Of a stretch of DNA of 10,060 nt, positions 1 to 5,819 are shown piece by piece. Position 1 is the stretch's first letter. The number at the start of each line of letters is the position of its first letter. Under the pieces are notes generated by a model. That model worked only from the letters and a program-made list of their open reading frames with translations, made no database searches and was not told the origin of the DNA. Position numbers and translations under genes: made by a program. Source of the DNA: Planctomycetota bacterium (GTDB lineage: Bacteria > Planctomycetota > Phycisphaerae > Sedimentisphaerales > UBA12454); assembly GCA_018828825.1 (NCBI GenBank), contig JAHJUV010000111.1, positions 1 through 10,060 of the forward strand, given 5' to 3'.

Positions 1-1457
1 CAGCTATCGAACTGTCCGTCAACGGTCAAATACATTACCGCCCCGCCATAATAGCCGCGTTTATTTTTCTCAAGCTGGCGGATTATTTTCATGGCTTCAA
101 TTTTCGGCGCACCTGTGAGCGTACCCATATTCATCGTCGCAAGATATGCGCTTAGGGCGTCAAGCTCATCGGCGAGGGTTCCTTTTACATTACTTACGAG
201 GTGCATTACAGATTCGTATTTTTCGACTATCAGCAGTTCGTCAACTATTCGCGAGCCTTTTTGTGTAACCCTCGCGATATCGTTTCTTGCCAAATCGACA
301 AGCATCATATGCTCGGCAAGTTCCTTGCGGTCAAGTTTCAATTCCGCTTCATATCTGAAATCTGTGTCAGGGTCGATTTTGCCGTTTATTTTTCCGCGAG
401 GTTTTGTACCGGCGATGGGTCTTATTTCGACCTTACGATTTTTTGTTCCGCTTACCCGCAGATTAAGCTCCGGGCTTGCGCCTGCCAGAACGGTATTGGG
501 CGTATTGATGTAAAACATATAAGGCGATGGGTTGAGCTGGCGAAGCCTTTTGTAAACATCAAGAGGCTCGTCTGGGCAGGGTTCGGTAATCGTTCTGCTC
601 AGGACTACCTGGAATATATCGCCATCAGTAATATGCTTTTTGGCGGTCTGCACCATTTTTTCATATTCGCCCTGCTGTGTATCGGTATCAGCTTTCGGCA
701 GAGAGCCGGTATATTTTTTCGGCTGGGGTGTTTCGGTTTTCAGCGTCTTGAAATAATAATCGAAGCAGTTTTCGGCGTCTGTCATAATTTCATTCTTGTC
801 GTCATCTGTTACAATGGCATTGACAATTACAAAAGCATCGCCGGTTTTGTGGTCCATCAGGAAAATATTGTCCGCGAAATAAAGCTCATAATCAGGAACA
901 TCGAGCTGGACATTTTCATTCTTCGGCAGTTTTTCAAACTGGTCTATAAAGTCATAACTTAACGCGCCGAGCAGGCCGCAGGTTACGCGGAATGGTTTTC
1001 CTGAAAGCTCGAAAGCGAAATTAACCGCCCTGATTACATCCATCTGATTTACAGCTTTGAGGCGGGATTGTTCGTCGATGATATCGTGGCTGAGATTGAG
1101 CCGGCCGGTGATACGGTCATTTTCAAATTTTATCTCTTTGCAGAAATCAAATCTGCTTCGCCCGGCAGTCGCGAAATATTTTATCATTCTTTTACCGGTG
1201 GGGCTCAGAGCGACAATTTGGAAATCGGCGCCACTGCCGGAAACATAGAGCGCCGGATTTGCCGTACCGAAAGTCAGCTCGCCCTGGTCTCCCTCGGCAA
1301 GGTGGTCCCTGGATTCGAGCAGGCAGCAGTGCTGTTTTCTGCCGTAGTCGCTTAACCTGGCAAAAAAGTCGACCGGTTCGGATACGTCAATCTGCCTGAC
1401 AAGCGGGATAATCTGGCCTGCTTTAGCATCACTGATTTTCTGTTCTAACTCTGTCAT
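1..1457 (-). CDS. trpE: Anthranilate synthase component I (3' end outside window)
   Basis: Converts chorismate and glutamine-derived ammonia to anthranilate, the first step of tryptophan synthesis, with a TrpG glutamine amidotransferase partner not in the window. I read 485 codons without a stop. The N-terminal domain has the tryptophan-binding motif LLES at residues 46-49, which favours TrpE over PabB and indicates feedback inhibition by Trp. The chorismate-binding domain follows, with GDIFQVVLSR, GASPELNLRV, RPIAGTKPRG, HMMLVDLARND, HLVSNVKG and TLTGAPK, and reaches KRGYYGGAVMYL at the window edge. Roughly the last 30-55 residues are missing. The ATG at 1455-1457 has a weak Shine-Dalgarno (GAGAAG) just upstream. 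Its leader (1458-1735) holds an attenuator, and a mobile element lies 35 bp upstream of the start codon. The family assignment is near certain. Confidence 0.96.
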   Translation of the reverse strand, partial: MTELEQKISDAKAGQIIPLVRQIDVSEPVDFFARLSDYGRKQHCCLLESRDHLAEGDQGELTFGTANPALYVSGSGADFQIVALSPTGKRMIKYFATAGRSRFDFCKEIKFENDRITGRLNLSHDIIDEQSRLKAVNQMDVIRAVNFAFELSGKPFRVTCGLLGALSYDFIDQFEKLPKNENVQLDVPDYELYFADNIFLMDHKTGDAFVIVNAIVTDDDKNEIMTDAENCFDYYFKTLKTETPQPKKYTGSLPKADTDTQQGEYEKMVQTAKKHITDGDIFQVVLSRTITEPCPDEPLDVYKRLRQLNPSPYMFYINTPNTVLAGASPELNLRVSGTKNRKVEIRPIAGTKPRGKINGKIDPDTDFRYEAELKLDRKELAEHMMLVDLARNDIARVTQKGSRIVDELLIVEKYESVMHLVSNVKGTLADELDALSAYLATMNMGTLTGAPKIEAMKIIRQLEKNKRGYYGGAVMYLTVDGQFDS

Positions 1458-1465
1458 ATTTCTTC

Positions 1466-1492
1466 TCACACATTAAAGCCTATAATATACAT
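1466..1492 (-). other. Possible 8-codon upstream ORF created at a mobile-element junction
   Basis: Read on the minus strand, the terminal repeat of the element at 1493-1585 ends AGAAGGTGCGGG and is followed at once by ATG (within the target duplication). This opens an ORF of eight sense codons, MYIIGFNV, whose TGA (1466-1468) lies 8 nt before the trpE start codon. AAGGTG sits at normal Shine-Dalgarno distance from this ATG. It could feed ribosomes into trpE by coupling, or be chance. No evidence of translation is visible in the sequence beyond this arrangement. Confidence 0.3.
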
Positions 1493-1585
1493 CCCGCACC
1501 TTCTTTCCATTCAATTTTATTTTGTATTAAATTAACAAATTCATTTGTAAAACGCACCCTAAAAATGAATATTAGAAGGTGCGGG
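1493..1585. mobile_element. MITE-like element, copy A, 93 bp
   Basis: Bounded by perfect 12-bp inverted repeats, CCCGCACCTTCT (1493-1504) and AGAAGGTGCGGG (1574-1585), with an AT-rich interior and no ORF. It is flanked by a perfect 6-bp direct repeat ATACAT (1487-1492 and 1586-1591), as expected of a target-site duplication. The right end, read inward, is CCCGCACCTTCTAATATTCA, which matches the left end of copy B and the right end of copy C beyond the 12-bp repeat. Copies A and C are therefore in one orientation and B in the other. It lies in the trpE 5' leader, between the attenuator terminator and the trpE start. The parent transposase is not in the window. Confidence 0.8.
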
Positions 1586-1591
1586 ATACAT

Positions 1592-1621
1592 AAAAAAATG
1601 GCCTGTCGCTACCGACAGGCC
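1592..1621 (-). terminator. trp attenuator terminator (3:4 stem)
   Basis: On the minus strand GGCCTGTCG-GTAG-CGACAGGCC forms a perfect 9-bp GC-rich stem with a 4-nt loop, followed by ATTTTTTT. This is a classic intrinsic terminator. It lies between the trpL leader peptide and trpE in the direction of trpE transcription, so it would stop transcription before the structural gene unless it is disrupted. Its 5' arm can also pair with an upstream segment (1666-1676), giving the antiterminator. Confidence 0.88.
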
Positions 1622-1687
1622 GTGAAAGTTTTTAATATATTTTTCTAAATGTAAACCAGGCTCACAACCCGTCAGCTATTTGACAGG
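1611..1687 (-). promoter_or_regulatory. trp leader alternative stems (1:2 pause hairpin and 2:3 antiterminator)
   Basis: On the minus strand three segments can pair in alternative ways. Segment 1, CCTGTCA (1687-1681), lies just after the tandem Trp codons. It pairs with segment 2, TGACGGG (1674-1668), giving 7 bp around the leader stop codon. Segment 2 extended, GCTGACGGGTT (1676-1666), can instead pair with segment 3, GGCCTGTCGGT (1621-1611), in 11 pairs including G-U wobbles. Segment 3 is the 5' arm and loop of the terminator. A ribosome stalled on UGGUGG would mask segment 1 and free segment 2 to form 2:3, allowing readthrough. With ample Trp the ribosome reaches the stop codon and the 3:4 terminator forms. 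The pairings are visible in the sequence; the mechanism is inferred from the E. coli trp paradigm. Confidence 0.82.
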
Positions 1688-1729
1688 CCGCCACCAACTA
1701 AAACGATAATTAATGCGATTTTGAGCCAT
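1676..1729 (-). CDS. trpL: trp operon leader peptide
   Basis: A 17-residue ORF, MAQNRINYRFSWWRPVK, read from ATG at 1729-1727 to TAG at 1678-1676. Tandem Trp codons (TGG TGG) occupy positions 12-13, immediately before the first RNA stem of the attenuator. It translates as a sensor of charged tRNA-Trp, with no role expected for the peptide in this mechanism. It begins about 10 nt after the -10 box, so the predicted transcript has only a few nucleotides before AUG and no room for a Shine-Dalgarno; translation would be leaderless or nearly so. This resembles the leaderless trpL known from Sinorhizobium meliloti. It is far shorter than normal gene-finder limits. The combination of Trp codons, position and RNA structure makes chance unlikely. 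Confidence 0.87.
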   Translation of the reverse strand: MAQNRINYRFSWWRPVK

Positions 1730-1739
1730 AATCAGTGAA

Positions 1740-1768
1740 ATAATACCAAAAAAGCGATTCTTTGTCAA
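1740..1768 (-). promoter_or_regulatory. trpL-trpE promoter (sigma-70 type)
   Basis: On the minus strand there is a perfect -35 TTGACA (1768-1763), a 17-bp spacer and -10 TATTAT (1745-1740). Transcription should start near 1732-1734, three to five nucleotides before the trpL ATG at 1729. The -35 box overlaps the target duplication GTCAA of element B, whose body starts at 1770, so that insertion sits directly upstream of the core promoter. Any activator or UP element beyond -36 would have been displaced by it. No Trp-repressor operator is recognised. Confidence 0.82.
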
Positions 1769-1769
1769 C

Positions 1770-1875
1770 CCCGCACCTTCTAAATATTTAGATAATTTAA
1801 AATAACCCCTATTATTTCGATAAAATCTTTGTTTTTATTCTAAAATTAAACAAGTCGAATTAGAGAAGGTGCGGG
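1770..1875. mobile_element. MITE-like element, copy B, 106 bp
   Basis: Perfect 12-bp inverted repeats CCCGCACCTTCT (1770-1781) and AGAAGGTGCGGG (1864-1875) enclose an AT-rich interior without an ORF. Flanks are GTCAAC (1764-1769) and GTCAAG (1876-1881), a 5-of-6 match that fits a 5-6 bp target duplication. The left end, CCCGCACCTTCTAAATATTTA, closely matches the right ends of copies A and C, so this copy is inverted relative to them. It lies between the divergent trp and ahcY promoters and touches the trp -35 box. Confidence 0.78.
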
Positions 1876-1907
1876 GTCAAGTGAATAATTTCGTAGTTTT
1901 TGAATGC

Positions 1908-1936
1908 TTGCGGAATAAGCGGTTTTTGCTTATATT
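1908..1936 (+). promoter_or_regulatory. Candidate ahcY-archease-rtcB promoter
   Basis: TTGCGG (1908-1913), a 17-bp spacer and TATATT (1931-1936) give a reasonable sigma-70-type promoter about 155 bp upstream of the ahcY start codon. The -35 is imperfect (4 of 6). It would give a 5' untranslated region of about 150 nt containing the hairpins at 1960-2023. Other start sites are possible. Confidence 0.42.
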
Positions 1937-1959
1937 GTTGGCAAATTATCCATTCTTCG

Positions 1960-2023
1960 CCCTGATTTTATCGGGGCTATGAAAGACAGGCTCGTGCTAC
2001 GTAGCGTACTACGCAGAGTAGTA
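1960..2023 (+). promoter_or_regulatory. Structured 5' untranslated region of ahcY
   Basis: Three foldable pieces lie between the candidate promoter and ahcY: CCCTGAT-TTT-ATCGGGG (1960-1976, 7 bp with one G-T pair), the palindrome GCTACGTAGC (1996-2005), and TACTAC-GCAGA-GTAGTA (2007-2023, perfect 6 bp). The last two share bases of related sequence and could fold alternatively. No poly-T follows any of them. I looked for the conserved core of the SAH riboswitch, which is common upstream of ahcY, and did not find it. A cis-regulatory role is only a possibility. Confidence 0.35.
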
Positions 2024-2091
2024 TCGGAAATTGTTAAAAAGCTTTAAAATGGTTAAAATAGAGACTGCTGCGAAAAAGGAAGGAAAAATAG

Positions 2092-3516
2092 ATGAGTATA
2101 TTGAAGTATGACCCGAATTTACCATATAAGGTTGCTGATATATCGCTTGCCGAGTGGGGCAGAAAAGAAATGAACCTTGCCCAAAATGAGATGCCGGGCC
2201 TGATGGCAATCCGGGCAAAATACGGCAGTCAAAAGCCGTTAAAAGGTCTTAAAATTACCGGCTCTCTGCATATGACAATTCAGACGGCAATGTTAATTGA
2301 AACGCTTGTCGAACTGGGCGCGAAAGTCAGATGGGCATCCTGTAATATATTCAGTACGCAGGACCATGCAGCGGCGGCAATCGCAAAGGAAAAACTTGCC
2401 GCGGTTTTCGCCTGGAAGGGAGAAAGCCTTGAGGAATACTGGTGGTGCACCGAGCAGGCGCTTTTATGGCCTGGTGGCGGCGGACCGGATTTGCTCGTAG
2501 ATGACGGCGGAGACGCGACGCTTATCGTTCATCAAGGCGTCAAAGTCGAAAAAGACCCTTCACTGCTGAATGAAAAGTGCGACAATCACGAAATGCAGGT
2601 AATTATGAATCGCTTAAAAGCCAGTATGAGCGAAAATCCGCAAAGATGGACAAAAATCGCAAAGGCAATCAAGGGCGTATCGGAAGAGACAACGACAGGT
2701 GTCGGAAGACTCTACCAGATGCAAAAGGATGGTTCTCTGCTGTTCCCCGCGGTCAATGTCAATGACTCGGTTACCAAGTCAAAATTCGATAATCTTTACG
2801 GCTGCCGGGAATCGCTTGCCGATGGTATCAAAAGAGCGACGGATATTATGGTTGCGGGCAAATGCGTTATCGTTTGCGGCTACGGCGATGTCGGCAAGGG
2901 CTGTGCCCAGTCGATGCGGGGTTTCGGCGCAAGGGTTATCATTACCGAAATTGACCCAATATGTGCTTTGCAGGCGGCAATGGAAGGTTATGAAGTTAAA
3001 ACGCTTGAAGAAGTTGTCGAAGAAGGTGATATATTCGTAACCGCAACAGGCTGCTGCGATGTTATCCGCGGCGAACATATTGAAAAAATGAAAAATGAGG
3101 CGATTGTCTGTAATATCGGTCATTTCGACCACGAAATACAGATGAGCTATCTTGAAAAAAATCCGAAATTCAAAAAGGAAACCATCAAGCCACAGGTGGA
3201 CAAGTGGACCCTTGCATCAGGAAAGTCAATAATCATCCTGGCTGAGGGCAGATTGGTGAACCTGGGCTGTGCGACTGGACATCCGAGTTTTGTGATGAGC
3301 AACAGCTTTACGAATCAGTGCCTTGCGCAGATTATGCTTGCCGAAGGCGGGCTTGAGAAAAAAGTCTATACGCTGCCGAAAAAACTCGACGAGGAAGTTG
3401 CAAGGCTTCATCTTGGCAGGCTGAGCGCATCTCTTACAGTTCTTACACCAGAGCAGGCAAAATATCTCAACGTTCCAATTGAGGGCCCGTATAAACCAGA
3501 ACATTATAGATACTGA
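2092..3516 (+). CDS. ahcY: Adenosylhomocysteinase (S-adenosyl-L-homocysteine hydrolase)
   Basis: A cytosolic NAD-dependent enzyme that splits S-adenosylhomocysteine into adenosine and homocysteine, removing the product inhibitor of methyltransferases and feeding the methionine cycle. The 474 residues are full length for the bacterial class carrying the ~40-residue insertion. Visible motifs are GSLHMT (His60), NIFSTQDHAAAA (85-96), DDGGDAT, EETTTGV, the NAD-binding loop GYGDVGKG (263-270), the HFDHEIQM segment and the family C-terminus KPEHYRY, whose Lys and Tyr reach the NAD of the neighbouring subunit. A strong Shine-Dalgarno AAGGAAGG (2076-2083) lies 8 nt before the ATG and fixes the start. 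It is the first gene of a tight operon; the next ORF starts 1 nt after its stop codon. No defect was seen. Confidence 0.97.
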   Translation: MSILKYDPNLPYKVADISLAEWGRKEMNLAQNEMPGLMAIRAKYGSQKPLKGLKITGSLHMTIQTAMLIETLVELGAKVRWASCNIFSTQDHAAAAIAKEKLAAVFAWKGESLEEYWWCTEQALLWPGGGGPDLLVDDGGDATLIVHQGVKVEKDPSLLNEKCDNHEMQVIMNRLKASMSENPQRWTKIAKAIKGVSEETTTGVGRLYQMQKDGSLLFPAVNVNDSVTKSKFDNLYGCRESLADGIKRATDIMVAGKCVIVCGYGDVGKGCAQSMRGFGARVIITEIDPICALQAAMEGYEVKTLEEVVEEGDIFVTATGCCDVIRGEHIEKMKNEAIVCNIGHFDHEIQMSYLEKNPKFKKETIKPQVDKWTLASGKSIIILAEGRLVNLGCATGHPSFVMSNSFTNQCLAQIMLAEGGLEKKVYTLPKKLDEEVARLHLGRLSASLTVLTPEQAKYLNVPIEGPYKPEHYRY

Positions 3517-3517
3517 T

Positions 3518-3925
3518 ATGTGGGAACATTTTTCGCACCAGGCCGATATTGGCATTAAGGCCTCAGCAGGCACTTTGCCGGAAGTGTTTGAACAGGCGGC
3601 TGTTGCTCTTACTGCAATTGTTACAGAGCCGGGGAATGTAGAGCAAACAGAATCTGTACAAATCGAATGCTCGGCCGAGAATAACGAACTTTTGCTTGTC
3701 GATTGGCTCAATTCGATTATATATGAGATGGCTGTAAGAAAAATGCTCTTCAGCAAGTTCGAGGTATCAATCGAAAATTTAAAACTTTCTGCCAAAATAT
3801 GGGGCGAAAAGATTAATCAGGAAAAACATTTACCTGCTGTGGAACCCAAGGCTGTAACTTATAATCAGTTAAGCGTAAAAAACGAAAATGGCAAATGGAC
3901 CGTTCAATGCGTAATTGATGTGTAA
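3518..3925 (+). CDS. Archease, RtcB activator
   Basis: A 135-residue protein of the archease family. These small metal-binding proteins promote guanylylation and multiple turnover of the RNA ligase RtcB. The N-terminus MWEHFSHQADIGIKA matches the family hallmark around the conserved metal-ligand Asp (Asp10). KAVTYNQLSV and the terminal GKWTVQCVIDV match the C-terminal half, including its near-terminal Asp (134). An upstream in-frame ATG at 3479 would add 13 residues, but these fall inside ahcY and before the family's normal N-terminus, so I chose the ATG at 3518-3520. That start lies 1 nt after the ahcY stop, which indicates translational coupling. The gene sits directly upstream of rtcB, its known functional partner and frequent neighbour. 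No separate promoter is visible. Confidence 0.92.
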   Translation: MWEHFSHQADIGIKASAGTLPEVFEQAAVALTAIVTEPGNVEQTESVQIECSAENNELLLVDWLNSIIYEMAVRKMLFSKFEVSIENLKLSAKIWGEKINQEKHLPAVEPKAVTYNQLSVKNENGKWTVQCVIDV

Positions 3926-3933
3926 TTGATGTG
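3912..3933 (+). repeat. 11-bp tandem duplication at the archease/rtcB junction
   Basis: TAATTGATGTG occurs twice back to back (3912-3922, 3923-3933) and is followed by TAATGG. The archease stop TAA (3923-3925) opens the second unit. Removing one unit leaves TAATG, in which the archease stop would overlap the rtcB ATG. The duplication has therefore probably separated two genes that formerly shared a stop-start overlap. Confidence 0.8.
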
Positions 3934-3935
3934 TA

Positions 3936-5366
3936 ATGGCAAAGCCTCAGTTAAAACGAGTTTCCGAGTATCGCTGGCTGATTGAGCCTTTCGGCAGGAT
4001 GCGCGTGCCGGGCGTGATTTTCGCCGACAATATCCTGATAAACGATATGGACGAAAAGACCCTGACACAGATTTGCAACGTCGCTGCGCTGCCGGGAATA
4101 GTAAAGGCGTCGTTCGCAATGCCGGACGCGCACATGGGTTACGGATTTCCGATAGGCGGCGTGGCGGCATTCGACCCGGAAAATGGTGGGGTAATCTCCG
4201 GCGGAGGTGTTGGATTCGATATCGCCTGCGGAGTAAGGACATTTCATACCGGCCTGAGCGAAGCAGACATAATCAGCGTAAAGGAAAAACTTGCCGAGTC
4301 TCTTTTTCGCGATATTCCCGCAGGCGTCGGCAGTACGGGCAATATCACTTTGAGCACTGCTCAGCTCGACAATATGCTCGCTGGCGGTGCGGCCTGGGCG
4401 GTTGAAAAAGGGTTCGGCACAAAAGAGGATTTAGACTTTATCGAAGAAGGCGGCTGTACAAAAGGCGCGGTACCGGCGAAAGTTTCGGCCCATGCAAAAA
4501 AACGTCAGCAGGAGCAAATGGGCACGCTCGGAAGCGGCAATCATTATCTTGAAGTTCAAAAGGTTGTTGATATTTACGATACACAGATTGCCGAAGGCTT
4601 CGGACTGAAAAAAGGCGATTGTCTTGTAAGCGTCCACTGCGGCTCTCGCGGCCTGGGCCATCAAATCGGCACCGATTATCTCAAGCAAATGGCCTCACAG
4701 GCGGCACAATATGGCATCGACCTGCCAGACAGGGAGCTTGCCTCTGTGCCTGTAAATAGTCCATTGGGGCAGGATTATCTGGGTGCGATGCGGTCGGGAA
4801 TAAATTGCGCCCTTGCCAACAGACAGATTCTAACCGAGCTTGTCAGGCGTGTTTTCGCGAAGATTTTCCCAAAGGCACAATTAACAATGCTTTACGATGT
4901 GAGCCATAACACAGCAAAAATGGAAGAACATAAAGTCGATGGCAAAACTAAACAATTACTAATCCATCGCAAAGGAGCGACGCGAGCGTTCGGGCCGGGA
5001 AGCGCTGATTTGCCGCCGCGATACAAAGCATTCGGCCAGCCTGTTTTAATCGGCGGCACGATGGGAACGGCTTCTTATATCCTTGCCGGAACAGGCGAAA
5101 GTGAGGCCCTTGCGTTCAGTTCGGCCTGCCACGGCGCGGGCCGATGTATGAGCAGGACCGCTGCCACGAAAAAATGGCAGGGAAGCCAGATTGTAAGGGA
5201 ACTTGCCGAAAGAAGGATAATTATCAAATCAAGGTCAATGCGGGGCCTCGCTGAGGAGGCCCCTGACGCGTATAAAAATGTAAGCGCCGTGGTCGAGGCG
5301 ACTGCAAACGCCGGCCTGGCAAAAAAGGTCGCAAAGTTATTGCCCATGATTTGCGTCAAGGGCTGA
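3936..5366 (+). CDS. rtcB: RtcB RNA ligase (3'-phosphate/5'-OH, GTP-dependent)
   Basis: Joins RNA 2',3'-cyclic phosphate or 3'-phosphate ends to 5'-OH ends through a guanylylated intermediate, with Mn2+ and GTP; in bacteria it serves RNA repair. At 476 residues it is the usual length. The active site is complete, and many residues carry the same numbers as in Pyrococcus horikoshii RtcB: Asp95 and Cys98 in GFDIACGVR, Asn202, His203 and Glu206 in GSGNHYLE, His234 in SVHCGSRG. His324 in VSHN, the guanylylated His399 in CHGAGR and the near-terminal Lys475 in VKG are equivalent. No good Shine-Dalgarno precedes the ATG, so translation probably depends on ribosomes leaving archease, 10 bp upstream. 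The last 30 bp overlap the convergent gene at 5337-5819. No rtcA or rtcR is present. Confidence 0.97.
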   Translation: MAKPQLKRVSEYRWLIEPFGRMRVPGVIFADNILINDMDEKTLTQICNVAALPGIVKASFAMPDAHMGYGFPIGGVAAFDPENGGVISGGGVGFDIACGVRTFHTGLSEADIISVKEKLAESLFRDIPAGVGSTGNITLSTAQLDNMLAGGAAWAVEKGFGTKEDLDFIEEGGCTKGAVPAKVSAHAKKRQQEQMGTLGSGNHYLEVQKVVDIYDTQIAEGFGLKKGDCLVSVHCGSRGLGHQIGTDYLKQMASQAAQYGIDLPDRELASVPVNSPLGQDYLGAMRSGINCALANRQILTELVRRVFAKIFPKAQLTMLYDVSHNTAKMEEHKVDGKTKQLLIHRKGATRAFGPGSADLPPRYKAFGQPVLIGGTMGTASYILAGTGESEALAFSSACHGAGRCMSRTAATKKWQGSQIVRELAERRIIIKSRSMRGLAEEAPDAYKNVSAVVEATANAGLAKKVAKLLPMICVKG

Positions 5367-5819
5367 TTCGTCCGCAGACAAGGCCTTTTCGGTTTTTCGC
5401 TGGAGAATGCCGCGAATAATTCCAGCTATGCCAATCGCAGTAATCGCCAAGGCAACAGCTAATAACTTACAAACGGATACCCCAGTATCCTCATCGGAAA
5501 ACTTATTAAAAAATAGAACAACAAACACCAACTCTAAACCAATAAACAGGAACGCAATTCCTGCGGTCAGACTTTTTATCCAGTCTGCTCCTTTTTTCAC
5601 GACAGGCCTTAGCTCTGATAACGGAGTGCCTTTTTCAATTGCCGCAAGAATCTGCTGATGCTCAAGGCGTTTTTTATTAAGAAAATACCATGTCAGCATT
5701 ACAATGAAAACAATAGCTACGATAAACGGTAAGGCACCAATTATAAAAGGCCAGGCGCCTATTTCGACCTTGTCACCGCCGGCCTCAGTTATTGTTAAAG
5801 CTAAAATTTGAGGTAACAT
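5337..5819 (-). CDS. DUF6249-like small membrane protein
   Basis: A 160-residue protein. Residues 20-48 form one long hydrophobic segment (WPFIIGALPFIVAIVFIVML). A short cytoplasmic-looking stretch NKKRLEHQQILAAIEKGTPLSE follows, then two further hydrophobic segments around 83-105 and 115-138 and a charged tail. The membrane helix followed by a basic EHQ..AAIEKG motif and two more helices is the pattern I associate with DUF6249 proteins, often found beside ECF sigma factors. The family call is from memory of the pattern, so moderately sure. Shine-Dalgarno AAGGAAAGG lies 7 nt before the ATG at 5817-5819. The start overlaps the preceding small ORF by 35 bp, and the 3' end overlaps rtcB by 30 bp in convergent orientation. 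It is the last gene of the operon that begins with the lipoprotein at 6826. Confidence 0.72.
   Translation of the reverse strand: MLPQILALTITEAGGDKVEIGAWPFIIGALPFIVAIVFIVMLTWYFLNKKRLEHQQILAAIEKGTPLSELRPVVKKGADWIKSLTAGIAFLFIGLELVFVVLFFNKFSDEDTGVSVCKLLAVALAITAIGIAGIIRGILQRKTEKALSADESALDANHGQ

Noticed and set aside
201..962. 253-codon plus-strand ORF, and a 140-codon ORF at 91-513
   Set aside because: Both lie antisense to trpE, which shows continuous family homology on the minus strand. Their translations resemble no protein and look like reverse-strand shadows.
1588..1770. T-box leader controlling trpE
   Set aside because: The AGGGTGGTACCGCG-type T-box sequence and a long specifier stem are absent. 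The Trp-codon ORF and 1:2:3:4 stems explain the region better.
1876..2091. SAH or SAM riboswitch upstream of ahcY
   Set aside because: I looked for the conserved GAGGAGCGCUGC-like SAH core and for SAM-binding cores and saw neither. Only unassigned hairpins are reported.
3479..3517. Upstream ATG adding 13 residues to archease
   Set aside because: The extra residues overlap ahcY and precede the conserved family N-terminus; the ATG at 3518 fits both homology and operon spacing.
3226..3795. 189-codon minus-strand ORF across the ahcY-archease junction
   Set aside because: It is antisense to two well-supported genes and has no recognisable motif.
5242..5263. Perfect GC hairpin GGGGCCTC-GCTGAG-GAGGCCCC as an rtcB terminator
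   Set aside because: It lies about 100 bp inside the rtcB coding region, encodes the conserved RGLAEEAP segment and has no T-tract. It is probably incidental.
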